A stretch of DNA of 64,000 bases from Pseudomonadota bacterium (GTDB lineage: Bacteria; Pseudomonadota; Gammaproteobacteria; Steroidobacterales; Steroidobacteraceae): NCBI GenBank assembly GCA_026398735.1, contig JAPLSH010000005.1, positions 1 to 64,000 of the forward strand, given 5' to 3'. Below the pieces are notes generated by a model that did not search any database, was not told the DNA's origin, and saw nothing but the letters and a program-made list of their open reading frames with translations. The position numbers were made by a program, and so were the translations under genes. Below are positions 25,976-34,095 of this stretch, piece by piece; the first letter of the stretch is position 1; every line of letters begins with the position of its first letter.

Positions 25976-26210
25976 CCGGGTTAGGGAGACTAGATAAGCC
26001 CACCCCCCCTCGTCAAGTGAGTTTCATCGGCGCGCTAATCTAAATAAATCCATATAGAACAGATTGTTACAAAAATATTGCGGCCATTTTTGAAATACAA
26101 GTGCCTGCCGGCGTGCCGCCTGCCGGAAAACCACCGCCTCAACCTATTGTAGTAGGGAAACCACAGGTTCCCCACAGCCTATCCACAGGCTGCTGCACTT
26201 CAGCCCTGCT

Positions 26211-26237
26211 CTTGAAGCGCACTGGATCGTCCCAAGA
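26211..26237 (+). promoter_or_regulatory. sigma-32-like promoter of hsp20
   Basis: CTTGAAG (26211-26217), a 12-base spacer and TCCCAAGA (26230-26237) resemble a heat-shock promoter. The -35 is strong, the -10 matches poorly and the spacer is one base short. The downstream gene is a small heat-shock protein starting at 26290. Confidence 0.45.
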
Positions 26238-26289
26238 TCAGTGTCAAGCGCAGCACTGCGCAGCCCAATACACCTTGCGGAGATTCACT

Positions 26290-26715
26290 ATGACTTTGCT
26301 CAATACCCACACCCGCGGCATTGCCAGCCTCATCCATCGCGACCTAGGCAGCCTGCTCAGTGCCGTGCCCGCCACAGCCTCTACGACCTACATCCCGCCG
26401 GTGGATGTGCGCGAAGAGGAGGACCGCTTTGTCATCGAGGCCGACCTGCCCGGTTTGGCGCCGACTGACATCGAGATCACCGCCGACAAAGGCGTGCTGA
26501 CCCTGCGCGGCGAGCGCAAGGCCGACAAGCGCGACAACCGCGCCGGTTACGAGCGCATCGAGCGCGTCAGCGGCAGTTTTACCCGCCGCTTCACCCTGCC
26601 CGACAACGCGCAAGCGGAGCAGATCCGCGCCCGCTTCAACCACGGCGTGCTGGAGCTGACCATCCCCAAGCAGGCCGCAGTGCAGCCGCACCGCGTGCAG
26701 GTCGAAGCCGCCTGA
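26290..26715 (+). CDS. Hsp20/alpha-crystallin small heat-shock protein
   Basis: ATP-independent holdase that keeps unfolding proteins soluble. The 141-residue product has an alpha-crystallin domain (about 35-130): PPVDVREEEDRFVIEADLPG, GVLTLRGERK, GSFTRRFTLP and NHGVLELTIPK. ATG at 26290 with CGGAGA seven bases upstream gives the normal length. It stands alone, divergent from nrdJa, with a heat-shock-type promoter candidate. Confidence 0.95.
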   Translation: MTLLNTHTRGIASLIHRDLGSLLSAVPATASTTYIPPVDVREEEDRFVIEADLPGLAPTDIEITADKGVLTLRGERKADKRDNRAGYERIERVSGSFTRRFTLPDNAQAEQIRARFNHGVLELTIPKQAAVQPHRVQVEAA

Positions 26716-26789
26716 CCGCCACCACGGCCGGCGTGTGCGCTGCGCACGCCGGCTGCTATGCCAAGGGCTGCTGCGGTTAACATCAGCCC

Positions 26790-28019
26790 ATGCACATCTA
26801 TTTAGTCGGTGGCGCAGTGCGCGACGCACTGCTCGGACGCGAAGTCGCAGAGCGCGATTACGTGGTCACCGGCGCTACTGCGCAGCAGATGCTCGACTTG
26901 GGCTATCGCCCCGTCGGCCGGGATTTCCCGGTGTTTCTGCATCCAGACACCCATGCCGAACATGCGTTGGCGCGACGCGAACGCAAGACCGGCCCCGGTT
27001 ATCGCGGCTTCGTCACCGAGTTCTCGCCCGACATCACCCTCGAAGAAGACCTGCTGCGCCGCGACCTGACCATCAACGCAATGGCCCAGGCCGATGATGG
27101 TTCGGTGATAGACCCCTACGGCGGTCAAACGGATCTGACCGCACGCACGCTGCGACATGTGTCGCCGGCCTTCAGCGAAGACCCGGTGCGCATCCTACGA
27201 GTGGCACGGTTTGCGGCGCGTTATGCGCCGTTGGGTTTCACCGTGCACCCGGACACCAACGCGCTGATGCAGCAGATGGTGCAGGACGGCGAAGCGGCGG
27301 CACTGGTGGCCGAGCGCGTGTGGCAAGAGACTGCACGCGCATTGGATGAACCACGTCCCGATGTGTTTATCCAAGTGCTGCGCGAGTGCGGCGCTCTGGC
27401 AGTGATCTTCCCTGAAGTCGAGGCGCTGTTTGGCGTGCCGCAGCCGCCGCAGTGGCATCCGGAAATAGACACCGGCGTACATCTGCTGCTGTGCCTGCGT
27501 CGCGCCGCAGACCTGCAGGCCCCCCTGTCTGTGCGCTTTGCCACACTGGTGCACGATCTGGGCAAGGGCATCACCCCGCGCGAACACTGGCCCAAACATC
27601 ATGGTCACGAGGCCACCGGCGTGCGTCTGGTGGAGCAACTGTGCGAGCGCCTGCGTCCGCCCACTGCGCTGCGCGATCTGGCGCGACTGGTCTGTCAGCA
27701 CCACACCAACATCCATCGCGCCCGGCAACTGCGCGCCGATACGCTGCTCGAACTACTGAGCAAGTGCGATGCGCTGCGCCGGCCCGAGCGTTGGAGCGAG
27801 TTGCTGCTGGCCTGTCAGGTTGATGCGCAGGGCCGCACTGGCCTGGAGCACCAGCCTTATGCGCAGCGCGACTATCTGGAACAGGCGCGTGCAGTAGCTG
27901 CGGCCTGCGTGCTGACTGACAGTGAGCGCGACACGCTGGCAGGGCCAGACATCGCGCGCGTGCTGCAACAGCGTCGACTGGCCGCACTGCAACTGCTGCG
28001 CGACACAGCACCAGCCTGA
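26790..28019 (+). CDS. cca: CCA-adding enzyme (tRNA nucleotidyltransferase) with HD domain
   Basis: Adds or repairs the 3' CCA end of tRNAs. The 409-residue protein is the proteobacterial multifunctional form: N-terminal polymerase domain with YLVGGAVRDALLG, VAERDYVVTGAT, LARRERKTG and RRDLTINAMA, then a C-terminal HD phosphohydrolase domain with TLVHDLGKGITP and KHHGHEATG. A weak ribosome site (TGCGG) precedes the ATG. It converges with the midA-like gene, leaving only four bases between. Confidence 0.95.
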   Translation: MHIYLVGGAVRDALLGREVAERDYVVTGATAQQMLDLGYRPVGRDFPVFLHPDTHAEHALARRERKTGPGYRGFVTEFSPDITLEEDLLRRDLTINAMAQADDGSVIDPYGGQTDLTARTLRHVSPAFSEDPVRILRVARFAARYAPLGFTVHPDTNALMQQMVQDGEAAALVAERVWQETARALDEPRPDVFIQVLRECGALAVIFPEVEALFGVPQPPQWHPEIDTGVHLLLCLRRAADLQAPLSVRFATLVHDLGKGITPREHWPKHHGHEATGVRLVEQLCERLRPPTALRDLARLVCQHHTNIHRARQLRADTLLELLSKCDALRRPERWSELLLACQVDAQGRTGLEHQPYAQRDYLEQARAVAAACVLTDSERDTLAGPDIARVLQQRRLAALQLLRDTAPA

Positions 28020-28023
28020 GTCG

Positions 28024-29190
28024 CTACAAGCGTTCCAGCAGATCCTGCACGGCAAAACCGGTCAGCGGCGTATGCCAGTTGCGACCCAGCGCGATCACTT
28101 TGAATGACTCGCCCATCGCCTCGGGCATCAGCAGTTCTCGCGCTTCGGTAAGCCGCCGCGTACGTGCCACGCCCTCAGGCGCTGCGGCAATCAAGGTCTC
28201 GATGCCGGTGCCCAGCAAAAAACCCATCTGCGTGGTGAAGCCCAGCACCTGCAGTCCGCAGTCATCAGCGGCTTCGGCGACGCGCGTGAAATCAACCCAC
28301 GCTGTGATGTCCTGCAAACCCGGCAACCACAGCGGATCGTCATGCGCACGCTGGCGCCAATGGCAACGCAAGGTGCCGCCATCGCGTGCGGGTTGGTAGT
28401 ACTGCGCACGCGGCAGACCATAGTCGATGAACAGAGCCACCCCGGCCTGCAACTGCGCGGTCACTGCGGCGACCCACGGACCGGCGCGAAGACACAGCTC
28501 CGAGGCATAACCTGCCTCCAGCGGCTGCGGCAATTGCGACTGCAGGCGCAGCACCTCGGCAGCCAGCGACGCCGTGGCCGGTCGTGATTGCCACACCAAC
28601 GCACCCGCTGTATCTAGCGTCACACCGCGTTCAAGCACCTGCCCATCGGCGCCCATAACAAAGCAGTCGCAAGGCAGCGCATCGAGCACTTCGTTGGCCA
28701 ACAACACACCACGCCAGCCCTGTGCCGGCGGAGCATCCAGCCACTGCACACGATCGGCCAGCGCAGCTGGCAAAGTGGCCAATAATTCTTGCTGACGCTG
28801 ACGCAGATCTGCACTGACCTCCAAAATTAAATAGCGCTGCGGCAGAGAGTCGGCCTGCGCCAGCGCCTGCAGTACATCAAAGGCGAGCCGGCCACTACCG
28901 GCGCCCAGTTCCAGCACGTCGCCACCGCCAAGCGTGCGCAGTACCTGCTCACACTGCCGCGCCACACAGCCGCCGAACAAGGGCGACAACTCTGGCGCGG
29001 TGGTGAAGTCGCCGCCGGCACCGAGCTTGCGCGCACCAGCGCTGTAATAGCCCAAACCCGGCGCATACAGCGCCTCATCCATATAGCGCGCGAAGCCCAA
29101 CCAGCCACCCTGCCCAGCCAGTACCGCCTGCAGGTGCGCCTGCATGCGCTGCAACTGCGCTTGCTGATGCAGGTCGAGGTTATCCGTCAT
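28024..29190 (-). CDS. MidA/NDUFAF7-family SAM-dependent methyltransferase
   Basis: Class I methyltransferase of the MidA family (COG1565, DUF185), 388 residues. In mitochondria the homologue NDUFAF7 methylates an arginine of complex I subunit NDUFS2; the bacterial substrate is not settled. Visible marks are FARYMDEALYAPGLGYY, GDFTTAPELSPLFG, the AdoMet loop VLELGAGSGRLAFD, LLANEVLDALP and LFIDYGLPRAQYY. The ATG at 29190 is preferred over a TTG at 29202, which would coincide with the divergent gene's start codon. Confidence 0.9.
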   Translation of the reverse strand: MTDNLDLHQQAQLQRMQAHLQAVLAGQGGWLGFARYMDEALYAPGLGYYSAGARKLGAGGDFTTAPELSPLFGGCVARQCEQVLRTLGGGDVLELGAGSGRLAFDVLQALAQADSLPQRYLILEVSADLRQRQQELLATLPAALADRVQWLDAPPAQGWRGVLLANEVLDALPCDCFVMGADGQVLERGVTLDTAGALVWQSRPATASLAAEVLRLQSQLPQPLEAGYASELCLRAGPWVAAVTAQLQAGVALFIDYGLPRAQYYQPARDGGTLRCHWRQRAHDDPLWLPGLQDITAWVDFTRVAEAADDCGLQVLGFTTQMGFLLGTGIETLIAAAPEGVARTRRLTEARELLMPEAMGESFKVIALGRNWHTPLTGFAVQDLLERL

Positions 29191-29201
29191 AAGATTGTCC
29201 A

Positions 29202-29948
29202 ATGAACCAGGCCCTGCAAGACAAAGTGGTATTGATCACCGGCGGTGCGCGCCGTGTCGGTAGCGCTATCGTGCATGCGTTGCATGGTGCCGGTGCACGC
29301 ATCGCCATCCATTACCGCAGCTCTGTTGAGGAGGCCGCCAAACTTGCCGCGGCTCTTGAATCCGTGCGGCCCGGCAGCAGCTTGCTGTTGCAGGCGGATC
29401 TGCTGGATGTAGCGCAGTTGCCGGGCTTGGTGCAGCGCACGCTGACGCACTTTGGCCGGCTGGATGTGCTGATCAACAACGCTTCTAGTTTCTATCCCAC
29501 ACCGGTTGGCGAGATCACGCTGGCACAGTGGGATGACCTGATGGGCACCAATCTCAAAGCACCGCTGTTTCTGGCGCAGGCGGCAGCGCCGGCGCTGCGC
29601 AGCAGCCAAGGCTTGGTGCTCAACATCGCCGATATCCACGGCCTGCGGCCGCTCAAAGCGCACCCGGTATACAGCGCAGCCAAGGCGGGATTGATCTCGT
29701 TGACCCATAGCCTGGCCCGGGAACTGGCCCCCGACGTGCGCGTCAATGCGATTGCGCCGGGGCCGGTGTTGTTCCCCGAGCAGGGCGTGAGCGAAGAACG
29801 CCAGTCCGACATCATCGCGCGCACCTTGCTGGGCCGTCGCGGCAGTCCAGAAGATATCGCCCAAGCGGCGCTGTTTTTTGCAGCCCATGCGCCCTATGTC
29901 ACCGGCCAAGTGTTGGCGGTGGACGGCGGTCGCAGCGTCAAAGCCTGA
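29202..29948 (+). CDS. pteridine reductase (SDR family, FolM-like)
   Basis: NADPH-dependent short-chain dehydrogenase, probably reducing dihydro- to tetrahydro-pterins or folates. The 248-residue product begins ALQDKVVLITGGARRVGSAI, with the Arg-containing TGxxxRxG loop typical of pteridine reductases. It has LINNASSFYPTPVGE, the catalytic YSAAK, and the IAPGPVLFPE stretch. folK and folB lie next to it on the other strand, which supports a pterin role. The start codon is only 11 bases from that of the divergent midA-like gene. Confidence 0.9.
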   Translation: MNQALQDKVVLITGGARRVGSAIVHALHGAGARIAIHYRSSVEEAAKLAAALESVRPGSSLLLQADLLDVAQLPGLVQRTLTHFGRLDVLINNASSFYPTPVGEITLAQWDDLMGTNLKAPLFLAQAAAPALRSSQGLVLNIADIHGLRPLKAHPVYSAAKAGLISLTHSLARELAPDVRVNAIAPGPVLFPEQGVSEERQSDIIARTLLGRRGSPEDIAQAALFFAAHAPYVTGQVLAVDGGRSVKA

Positions 29949-29953
29949 GGGGC

Positions 29954-30457
29954 TCACGCCGCCGCAAGATCCAGTGCTTCGCGATACAGCGGATTAGCGT
30001 CGCGATCAAACGCAGCCCACAACTGCGCCATACTCAAGCCACGCGTTGGATGCAGCAGATCGGGAGCAATCTCGGCCAACGGCCCCAGCATGAAGCCCCA
30101 CTCGAGCAAACTGGGTCTTGGCAGCACGATGCCGTCGTAGGTGCCCACCAAATCGCCAAACAACAGCACATCCAGATCCATCGCGCGCGGTTCCCAGCGC
30201 GGCGCGTTGGGCGGTCGGCCGCACAAGGCCTCGATGTCCTGCAAGCGTGACTTGAGCGTGGCCAAGCCATCGCTCACTGGCAACTCGACCACGAAGTTGA
30301 TGAAGTCCGGGCCTTCAAAGCCCACTGCCGCATTGCGCCAGCAGGCTGACCAGCGCGCGCCCGGATAGTGGCGTTTGAGTTCGCGCGCGGCGCGCAGCAG
30401 GTTGGCCTCGGTGTCGAGGTTGCTGCCCCCCGACACAAAGGCGCGCACGCTGCTCAC
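29954..30457 (-). CDS. folK: 2-amino-4-hydroxy-6-hydroxymethyldihydropteridine pyrophosphokinase
   Basis: Transfers pyrophosphate from ATP to hydroxymethyldihydropterin in folate synthesis. The 167-residue product has VSGGSNLDTEANL at the N terminus, the FINFVVELPV stretch and the signature RWEPRAMDLDVLLFGD (HPPK motif; an RWxPRxxDxDxL pattern). LPRPSLLEWGFML follows (family: HPR...RxFVL). The GTG at 30457 overlaps the folB stop (GTGA) and is the natural start; an upstream ATG at 30550 would overlap folB deeply. Confidence 0.92.
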   Translation of the reverse strand: MSSVRAFVSGGSNLDTEANLLRAARELKRHYPGARWSACWRNAAVGFEGPDFINFVVELPVSDGLATLKSRLQDIEALCGRPPNAPRWEPRAMDLDVLLFGDLVGTYDGIVLPRPSLLEWGFMLGPLAEIAPDLLHPTRGLSMAQLWAAFDRDANPLYREALDLAAA

Positions 30458-30831
30458 GCAGACGGCGCAGCGCGATGACGCTCGAGCGTGATGCCCACAT
30501 CGCGTGAACCGCGAATCGCACCGGGCTTGTTGACGGTCAGACGAATCCACGCAATGTCGAACTCGGCAAGCAAGGTCATGGCCAGCCGATGACCCAGCGT
30601 CTCGACCAGCTTGAACTCGGCCGCCTCCACAAAACCGATGGTGCGCTTGGCGATGCTTTTGTAGTCGACCGTATCGATCACATCATCTTGTTGCGCAGCG
30701 CGCGCGCAATCGACAGGTATTTCCAGATCGATAACCACCGTCTGTTTGACGTGGCGCTCCCACTCGATAAAGCCGATGGTGGTTTGGATGGCGAGCCCGC
30801 GCAGAAAAACGCGATCGGCGTACTGGTTCAT
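30454..30831 (-). CDS. folB: dihydroneopterin aldolase
   Basis: Cleaves dihydroneopterin to hydroxymethyldihydropterin, the step before FolK. The 125-residue length is typical. Marks are [48 protein letters not shown], and [14 protein letters not shown] with the active-site Glu/Lys region near [14 protein letters not shown]. It overlaps tsaD upstream (ATGA) and folK downstream (GTGA), so tsaD-folB-folK form a translationally coupled chain. Confidence 0.94.
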   Translation of the reverse strand: MNQYADRVFLRGLAIQTTIGFIEWERHVKQTVVIDLEIPVDCARAAQQDDVIDTVDYKSIAKRTIGFVEAAEFKLVETLGHRLAMTLLAEFDIAWIRLTVNKPGAIRGSRDVGITLERHRAAPSA

Positions 30832-31862
30832 GCTGTGTGTCGGTCCTGGTTGAGATCAGTGAGCGGCCACTGCGCACGCGCAGTGATCGCCAGGTCGAAG
30901 CTGCCTTCGCCGCGCTTGAGACGCAGCAGGCCCGCCACCGCGATCATCGCCGCGTTGTCGGTGCAGAATTCGATGCGCGGATGATAAACGCGGCCGCCCC
31001 TGGAGCGCAGCAGCGTTGCAAGACCGGTGCGCAGCGCCAGATTGGCACCGACGCCGCCCGACACCACCACATCGACAAGGCCAGTGGCCTCCACTGCGCG
31101 TGCGGTCTTGCGCAGTAGTGTGTCAACGATGGCGTCTTGAACGCCGCGGGCAATGTCATTGCGGCGTCGATCATCTAACGGCTGGGCGCGCGCCGCCAGC
31201 GACACAGCGGTCTTGAGTCCCGAGAAACTGAACTCCAGCCCGGGGCGGTCGAGCATGGGCCGCGGAAAAACAAAGGCGCCCGCGCGGCCGTCACGCGCCA
31301 GTCGCGCCAACTCCGGGCCGCCCGGATACGGCAGACCCAGCAGCTTGGCGGTCTTGTCGAAGGCCTCTCCGGCCGCATCGTCGCGCGTTTCGCCCAGCAG
31401 CTCGTACTCACCCAGACCCGCCACCCGGATCAGCATCGTGTGACCACCGGACACCAGTAGCGCCAGATGCGGAAACGGCGGCGGCTCATCCTCGAGCAGC
31501 GGCGCCAGCAGATGGCCCTCCAGATGGTGCACAGCAATCACCGGCAGCCCGCGGGAAAAGGCAAAGCCCCGCGCCAGTGCCGCGCCGGTCAACAGCGCAC
31601 CGACCAGGCCGGGACCGGCCGTATGGGCCACACCAGAGAGCTGTTCGGGGGTCGTGTCGGCCTCGGCCAAGGCCTGGCGCAGCAACGGCAGCAGGCGGCG
31701 CAGATGATCGCGGGAGGCCAGTTCGGGCACTACCCCGCCATAGGCGCGATGCAACTCTATCTGGCTGAACAGCGCATGCGAGAGCAACCCGCGCTCCTCG
31801 TCCAGGACCGCGACAGCACTCTCGTCGCAGGACGATTCAATGGCCAATACACGCAGCGCCAT
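30828..31862 (-). CDS. tsaD: tRNA N6-threonylcarbamoyladenosine transferase subunit TsaD
   Basis: Essential subunit that places threonylcarbamoyl on A37 of ANN-decoding tRNAs. The 344-residue protein begins [19 protein letters not shown] and has [12 protein letters not shown], the metal-binding HHLEGH (His113 and His117), the nucleotide loop [10 protein letters not shown], and [12 protein letters not shown]. It is divergent from rpsU, the arrangement found across gammaproteobacteria, and drives folB-folK on its own strand. Confidence 0.96.
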   Translation of the reverse strand: MALRVLAIESSCDESAVAVLDEERGLLSHALFSQIELHRAYGGVVPELASRDHLRRLLPLLRQALAEADTTPEQLSGVAHTAGPGLVGALLTGAALARGFAFSRGLPVIAVHHLEGHLLAPLLEDEPPPFPHLALLVSGGHTMLIRVAGLGEYELLGETRDDAAGEAFDKTAKLLGLPYPGGPELARLARDGRAGAFVFPRPMLDRPGLEFSFSGLKTAVSLAARAQPLDDRRRNDIARGVQDAIVDTLLRKTARAVEATGLVDVVVSGGVGANLALRTGLATLLRSRGGRVYHPRIEFCTDNAAMIAVAGLLRLKRGEGSFDLAITARAQWPLTDLNQDRHTA

Positions 31863-31938
31863 GGCGTTTGCGGCTCAGCCTGCGGCAGTGTCAACGGGAC
31901 TCATGTGTGCCATTGTGAACCAGAGGCGCGATCAGGCT

Positions 31939-31967
31939 TTGCCTTTTTGGACTGTGGCACTTACTAT
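31939..31967 (+). promoter_or_regulatory. candidate sigma-70 promoter of rpsU
   Basis: TTGCCT (31939-31944), a 17-base spacer and TACTAT (31962-31967), each four of six to consensus, about 42 bases upstream of the rpsU start. It lies in the 146-base gap between the divergent tsaD and rpsU genes. A TTGACA word on the other strand (31894-31889) could be a -35 for tsaD, but no matching -10 is evident. Confidence 0.5.
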
Positions 31968-32008
31968 CCCACCCCCATTTTGTCCATCTAACGTGGTTCG
32001 AGGTTTCG

Positions 32009-32221
32009 ATGCCGAGCGTGCGAGTTCGCGAGAACGAATATTTCGACGTCGCCCTGCGACGCTTCAAGCGTGCCTGCGAAAAGGCGGGCGTGCTGTCCGA
32101 ACTGCGCCGTCGCGAGTTCTATGAAAAGCCGACCCAAGAGCGCAAGCGCAAGAAGGCGGCCGCTGTAAAGCGTCACCTCAAGCGTTCGTCGCCGCGTCCG
32201 CCGCGCCCCGCGCGCGCCTGA
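32009..32221 (+). CDS. rpsU: 30S ribosomal protein S21
   Basis: Small basic ribosomal protein involved in translation initiation. The 70-residue product starts [20 protein letters not shown] and ends with a Lys/Arg-rich tail, as the family does. It is divergent from tsaD and followed after five bases by yqeY. In E. coli rpsU, dnaG and rpoD form one operon; here they are separated (see findings). Confidence 0.97.
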   Translation: MPSVRVRENEYFDVALRRFKRACEKAGVLSELRRREFYEKPTQERKRKKAAAVKRHLKRSSPRPPRPARA

Positions 32222-32226
32222 CGCAC

Positions 32227-32673
32227 ATGACCCTCAAAGAGCGTATTACCGACGACATGAAGTCGGCCATGCGCTCGGGTGAAAAAGAGCGCCTAGCCAC
32301 CATCCGGCTGGTGCTCTCGGGCATAAAGCAGCGGGAAGTCGACGAGCGCATCCTGCTCGACGACACTCAAGTGCTGTCGGTCATCGAGAAGATGACCAAG
32401 CAGCGCAAAGAGTCCATCACCCAATTCGAGGCCGGCGGCAGAGCCGACCTTGCGGCCAAAGAGGCTGCCGAAATGGCAGTGCTGCAGGCCTATATGCCCG
32501 AAGCAATGTCCGAGGCCGAACTTGCCACGCTCATTGATGCAGCGGTTGCCTCTACCGGAGCTGCCAGCATCAAAGATATGGGCAAGGTCATGGCGCAGGT
32601 CAAAGCCGCTGCAGCCGGGCGGGCCGATATGGCCGCCGTAGGCGCCCTTATCAAGGCGCGGTTGTCGGTCTGA
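32227..32673 (+). CDS. yqeY: GatB/YqeY domain protein
   Basis: Conserved 148-residue protein related to the tail domain of GatB, which binds tRNA; the role of the free protein is not settled. Typical segments are LKERITDDMKSAMRSGEKERL, TIRLVLSGIKQREVD, and KDMGKVMAQVKAAAAGRADMA. It starts five bases after rpsU. Its TGA stop overlaps the ATG of a 26-codon ORF. Confidence 0.94.
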   Translation: MTLKERITDDMKSAMRSGEKERLATIRLVLSGIKQREVDERILLDDTQVLSVIEKMTKQRKESITQFEAGGRADLAAKEAAEMAVLQAYMPEAMSEAELATLIDAAVASTGAASIKDMGKVMAQVKAAAAGRADMAAVGALIKARLSV

Positions 32674-32753
32674 TGGGTCGCGGCATCCTGCTGGCGCTGT
32701 TGCTGGTGGTGGTTGCGATCATCATTTTGGGCTTTGTGCGCCGCCGCCCCTAG
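32673..32753 (+). CDS. 26-residue single-pass membrane protein ORF
   Basis: A 26-codon ORF whose ATG overlaps the yqeY stop (TGATG), which suggests translation by re-initiation. The product is one hydrophobic helix (ILLALLLVVVAIIILGFV, about residues 5-22) ending in a basic RRRP, which would leave the C terminus in the cytosol. It has no homology I can recognise. Short enough to be missed by gene finders. Confidence is limited because 26 codons can arise by chance, although a hydrophobic core plus basic tail and the tight coupling favour a real product. Confidence 0.4.
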   Translation: MGRGILLALLLVVVAIIILGFVRRRP

Positions 32754-32775
32754 TCGTGCTCTTTAGTCGTGCGCT

Positions 32776-34062
32776 CTAGGCGGCATGGGCCGCAAGCGCT
32801 GTAGAGCGGCGCAGCCACAACGTAGTGATCGCACTGGTCACCAGCAAACCCGACAGCAGCAGCAGGCCACCCGAAAAACTACCGGTGGCATTTTTGACCA
32901 ATCCCACCGCATACGGCCCGACAAAACCGCCTACAGCGCCCAGCGTGTTGATCAACGCGATGCCGGCCGCCAGCGCACTGCCACTTAAAAACCGCGGCGG
33001 CAAGGCCCAAAACGGGCCGCGGCTGCTCAGGTCACCCACCGCCGCCACCGTCAGCGCCAGCAAGCCGAGCACCGGCGAGGTAAACCACGCGCTGGCCGCA
33101 AAGCCCGCTGCACCCAAAAAGCTAGGGCCGGCCACATGCCAGAAGCGCTCGCCTGTGCGATCAGAACTGATGCCCAGCACCACCATGCCGACAGCCGCCG
33201 CCACATAGGGCACCGCCGACAGCAGACCCACCATCAGATCGCTCTGCCCTGACAGGCCCTTGAGGATTTGCGGGATCCACAGCGTCAGCCCATAGCTGCC
33301 GCACTGGCAGGCAAACAGCGAGAAACCCAGCAACCACACAGTGGGATGCGACAGCACGCGCCAAACAGGCAGGTTGCGCTGCCCGGCCACGGCGGCATTT
33401 TCGGCGGCGATATGCGCGATGAGCGCCTCTTGTTCGGCCGGCGCCAGCCAGCGCGCCTGGCGTGGCGTGTCGGGCAGCACGCGCCACACCACAAAACCCA
33501 GCACGACCGCCGGCAAGCCCTCCAGCAGGTACAGCCACTGCCACCCGGCCAGACCTTGCAAGCCATTCATCTGCAGCAGCGCTCCGGCCAGCGGCGCGCC
33601 CAGGACCGTCGACAGTGGAATGCCGATCATGAACCACGACACGGCCCGTGCACGCTGCGCGCGCGGGTACCACTGCGCCAAGTAATAGATAACGCCCGGC
33701 AGAAAGCCCGCTTCTGCCACGCCCAGCACAAAGCGCAGCACATAAAAGCTGGTCGGACCTTGGACGAACATCATTGCCGTGGACACCAAGCCCCACGTGA
33801 CCATGATGCGAGCGATCCAGCGGCGCGCGCCGACCCGCGCCAGCACCAGATTGCTGGGCACCTCGAACAGCGCATAGCCGATGAAGAACACCCCGGCACC
33901 AAAGCCGAACACCGCCGGGCTAAAGCCCAGATCCCGGTTCATCTGCAAGGCTGCGAAACCGACGTTGACGCGGTCCAACCACGAGACCACGTACAACAGC
34001 ATCAAAAAGGGCACCAGACGCCAGGTGACTTTGCTGCACGCACTCTCTACTGCCGTTTGCAT
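32776..34062 (-). CDS. MFS transporter, anion:cation symporter (ACS) type
   Basis: Predicted 12-helix secondary transporter of 428 residues, resembling the hexuronate / aromatic-acid ACS family. It has LLYVVSWLDRVNVGFAAL in helix 1, the FFIGYALFEVPSNLVLARVGARRW stretch cut here as FFIGYALFEVPSNL then ARVGARRW, and PRAQRARAVSWFMIGIPLS. ATG at 34062 has GGGGGAG upstream and gives the normal N terminus. It lies on the opposite strand between yqeY and dnaG, interrupting the usual rpsU-dnaG-rpoD order. The substrate is unknown; organic anions are typical for the family. Confidence 0.88.
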   Translation of the reverse strand: MQTAVESACSKVTWRLVPFLMLLYVVSWLDRVNVGFAALQMNRDLGFSPAVFGFGAGVFFIGYALFEVPSNLVLARVGARRWIARIMVTWGLVSTAMMFVQGPTSFYVLRFVLGVAEAGFLPGVIYYLAQWYPRAQRARAVSWFMIGIPLSTVLGAPLAGALLQMNGLQGLAGWQWLYLLEGLPAVVLGFVVWRVLPDTPRQARWLAPAEQEALIAHIAAENAAVAGQRNLPVWRVLSHPTVWLLGFSLFACQCGSYGLTLWIPQILKGLSGQSDLMVGLLSAVPYVAAAVGMVVLGISSDRTGERFWHVAGPSFLGAAGFAASAWFTSPVLGLLALTVAAVGDLSSRGPFWALPPRFLSGSALAAGIALINTLGAVGGFVGPYAVGLVKNATGSFSGGLLLLSGLLVTSAITTLWLRRSTALAAHAA

Positions 34063-34095
34063 CCTGCTCTCCCCCACCTCGGTTAAACTCGGCCC

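Larger units (their letters stand above)
25928..26289. other. 362-base gene-free region between nrdJa and hsp20
   Basis: Divergent regulatory region. On the nrdJ side it holds an NrdR-like box and a candidate promoter (separate entries). The centre is unusually A/T-rich for this window (about 26030-26100). On the hsp20 side there is a small inverted repeat (CAGCCT ... AGGCTG at about 26177-26192) that contains one DnaA-box-like word CTATCCACA (26179-26187), and a sigma-32-like promoter. I see no small ORF with a credible start and no recognisable cobalamin riboswitch. Confidence 0.6.

Noticed and set aside
26179-26187. DnaA box-like word CTATCCACA near nrdJ and hsp20
   Set aside because: A single copy with one mismatch and no cluster or A/T unwinding element with dnaA or dnaN nearby; too weak to call an origin or DnaA control.
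25928-26289. Cobalamin riboswitch upstream of the B12-dependent reductase
   Set aside because: I found no B12-box-like conserved sequence or the expected multi-stem layout in this gap.
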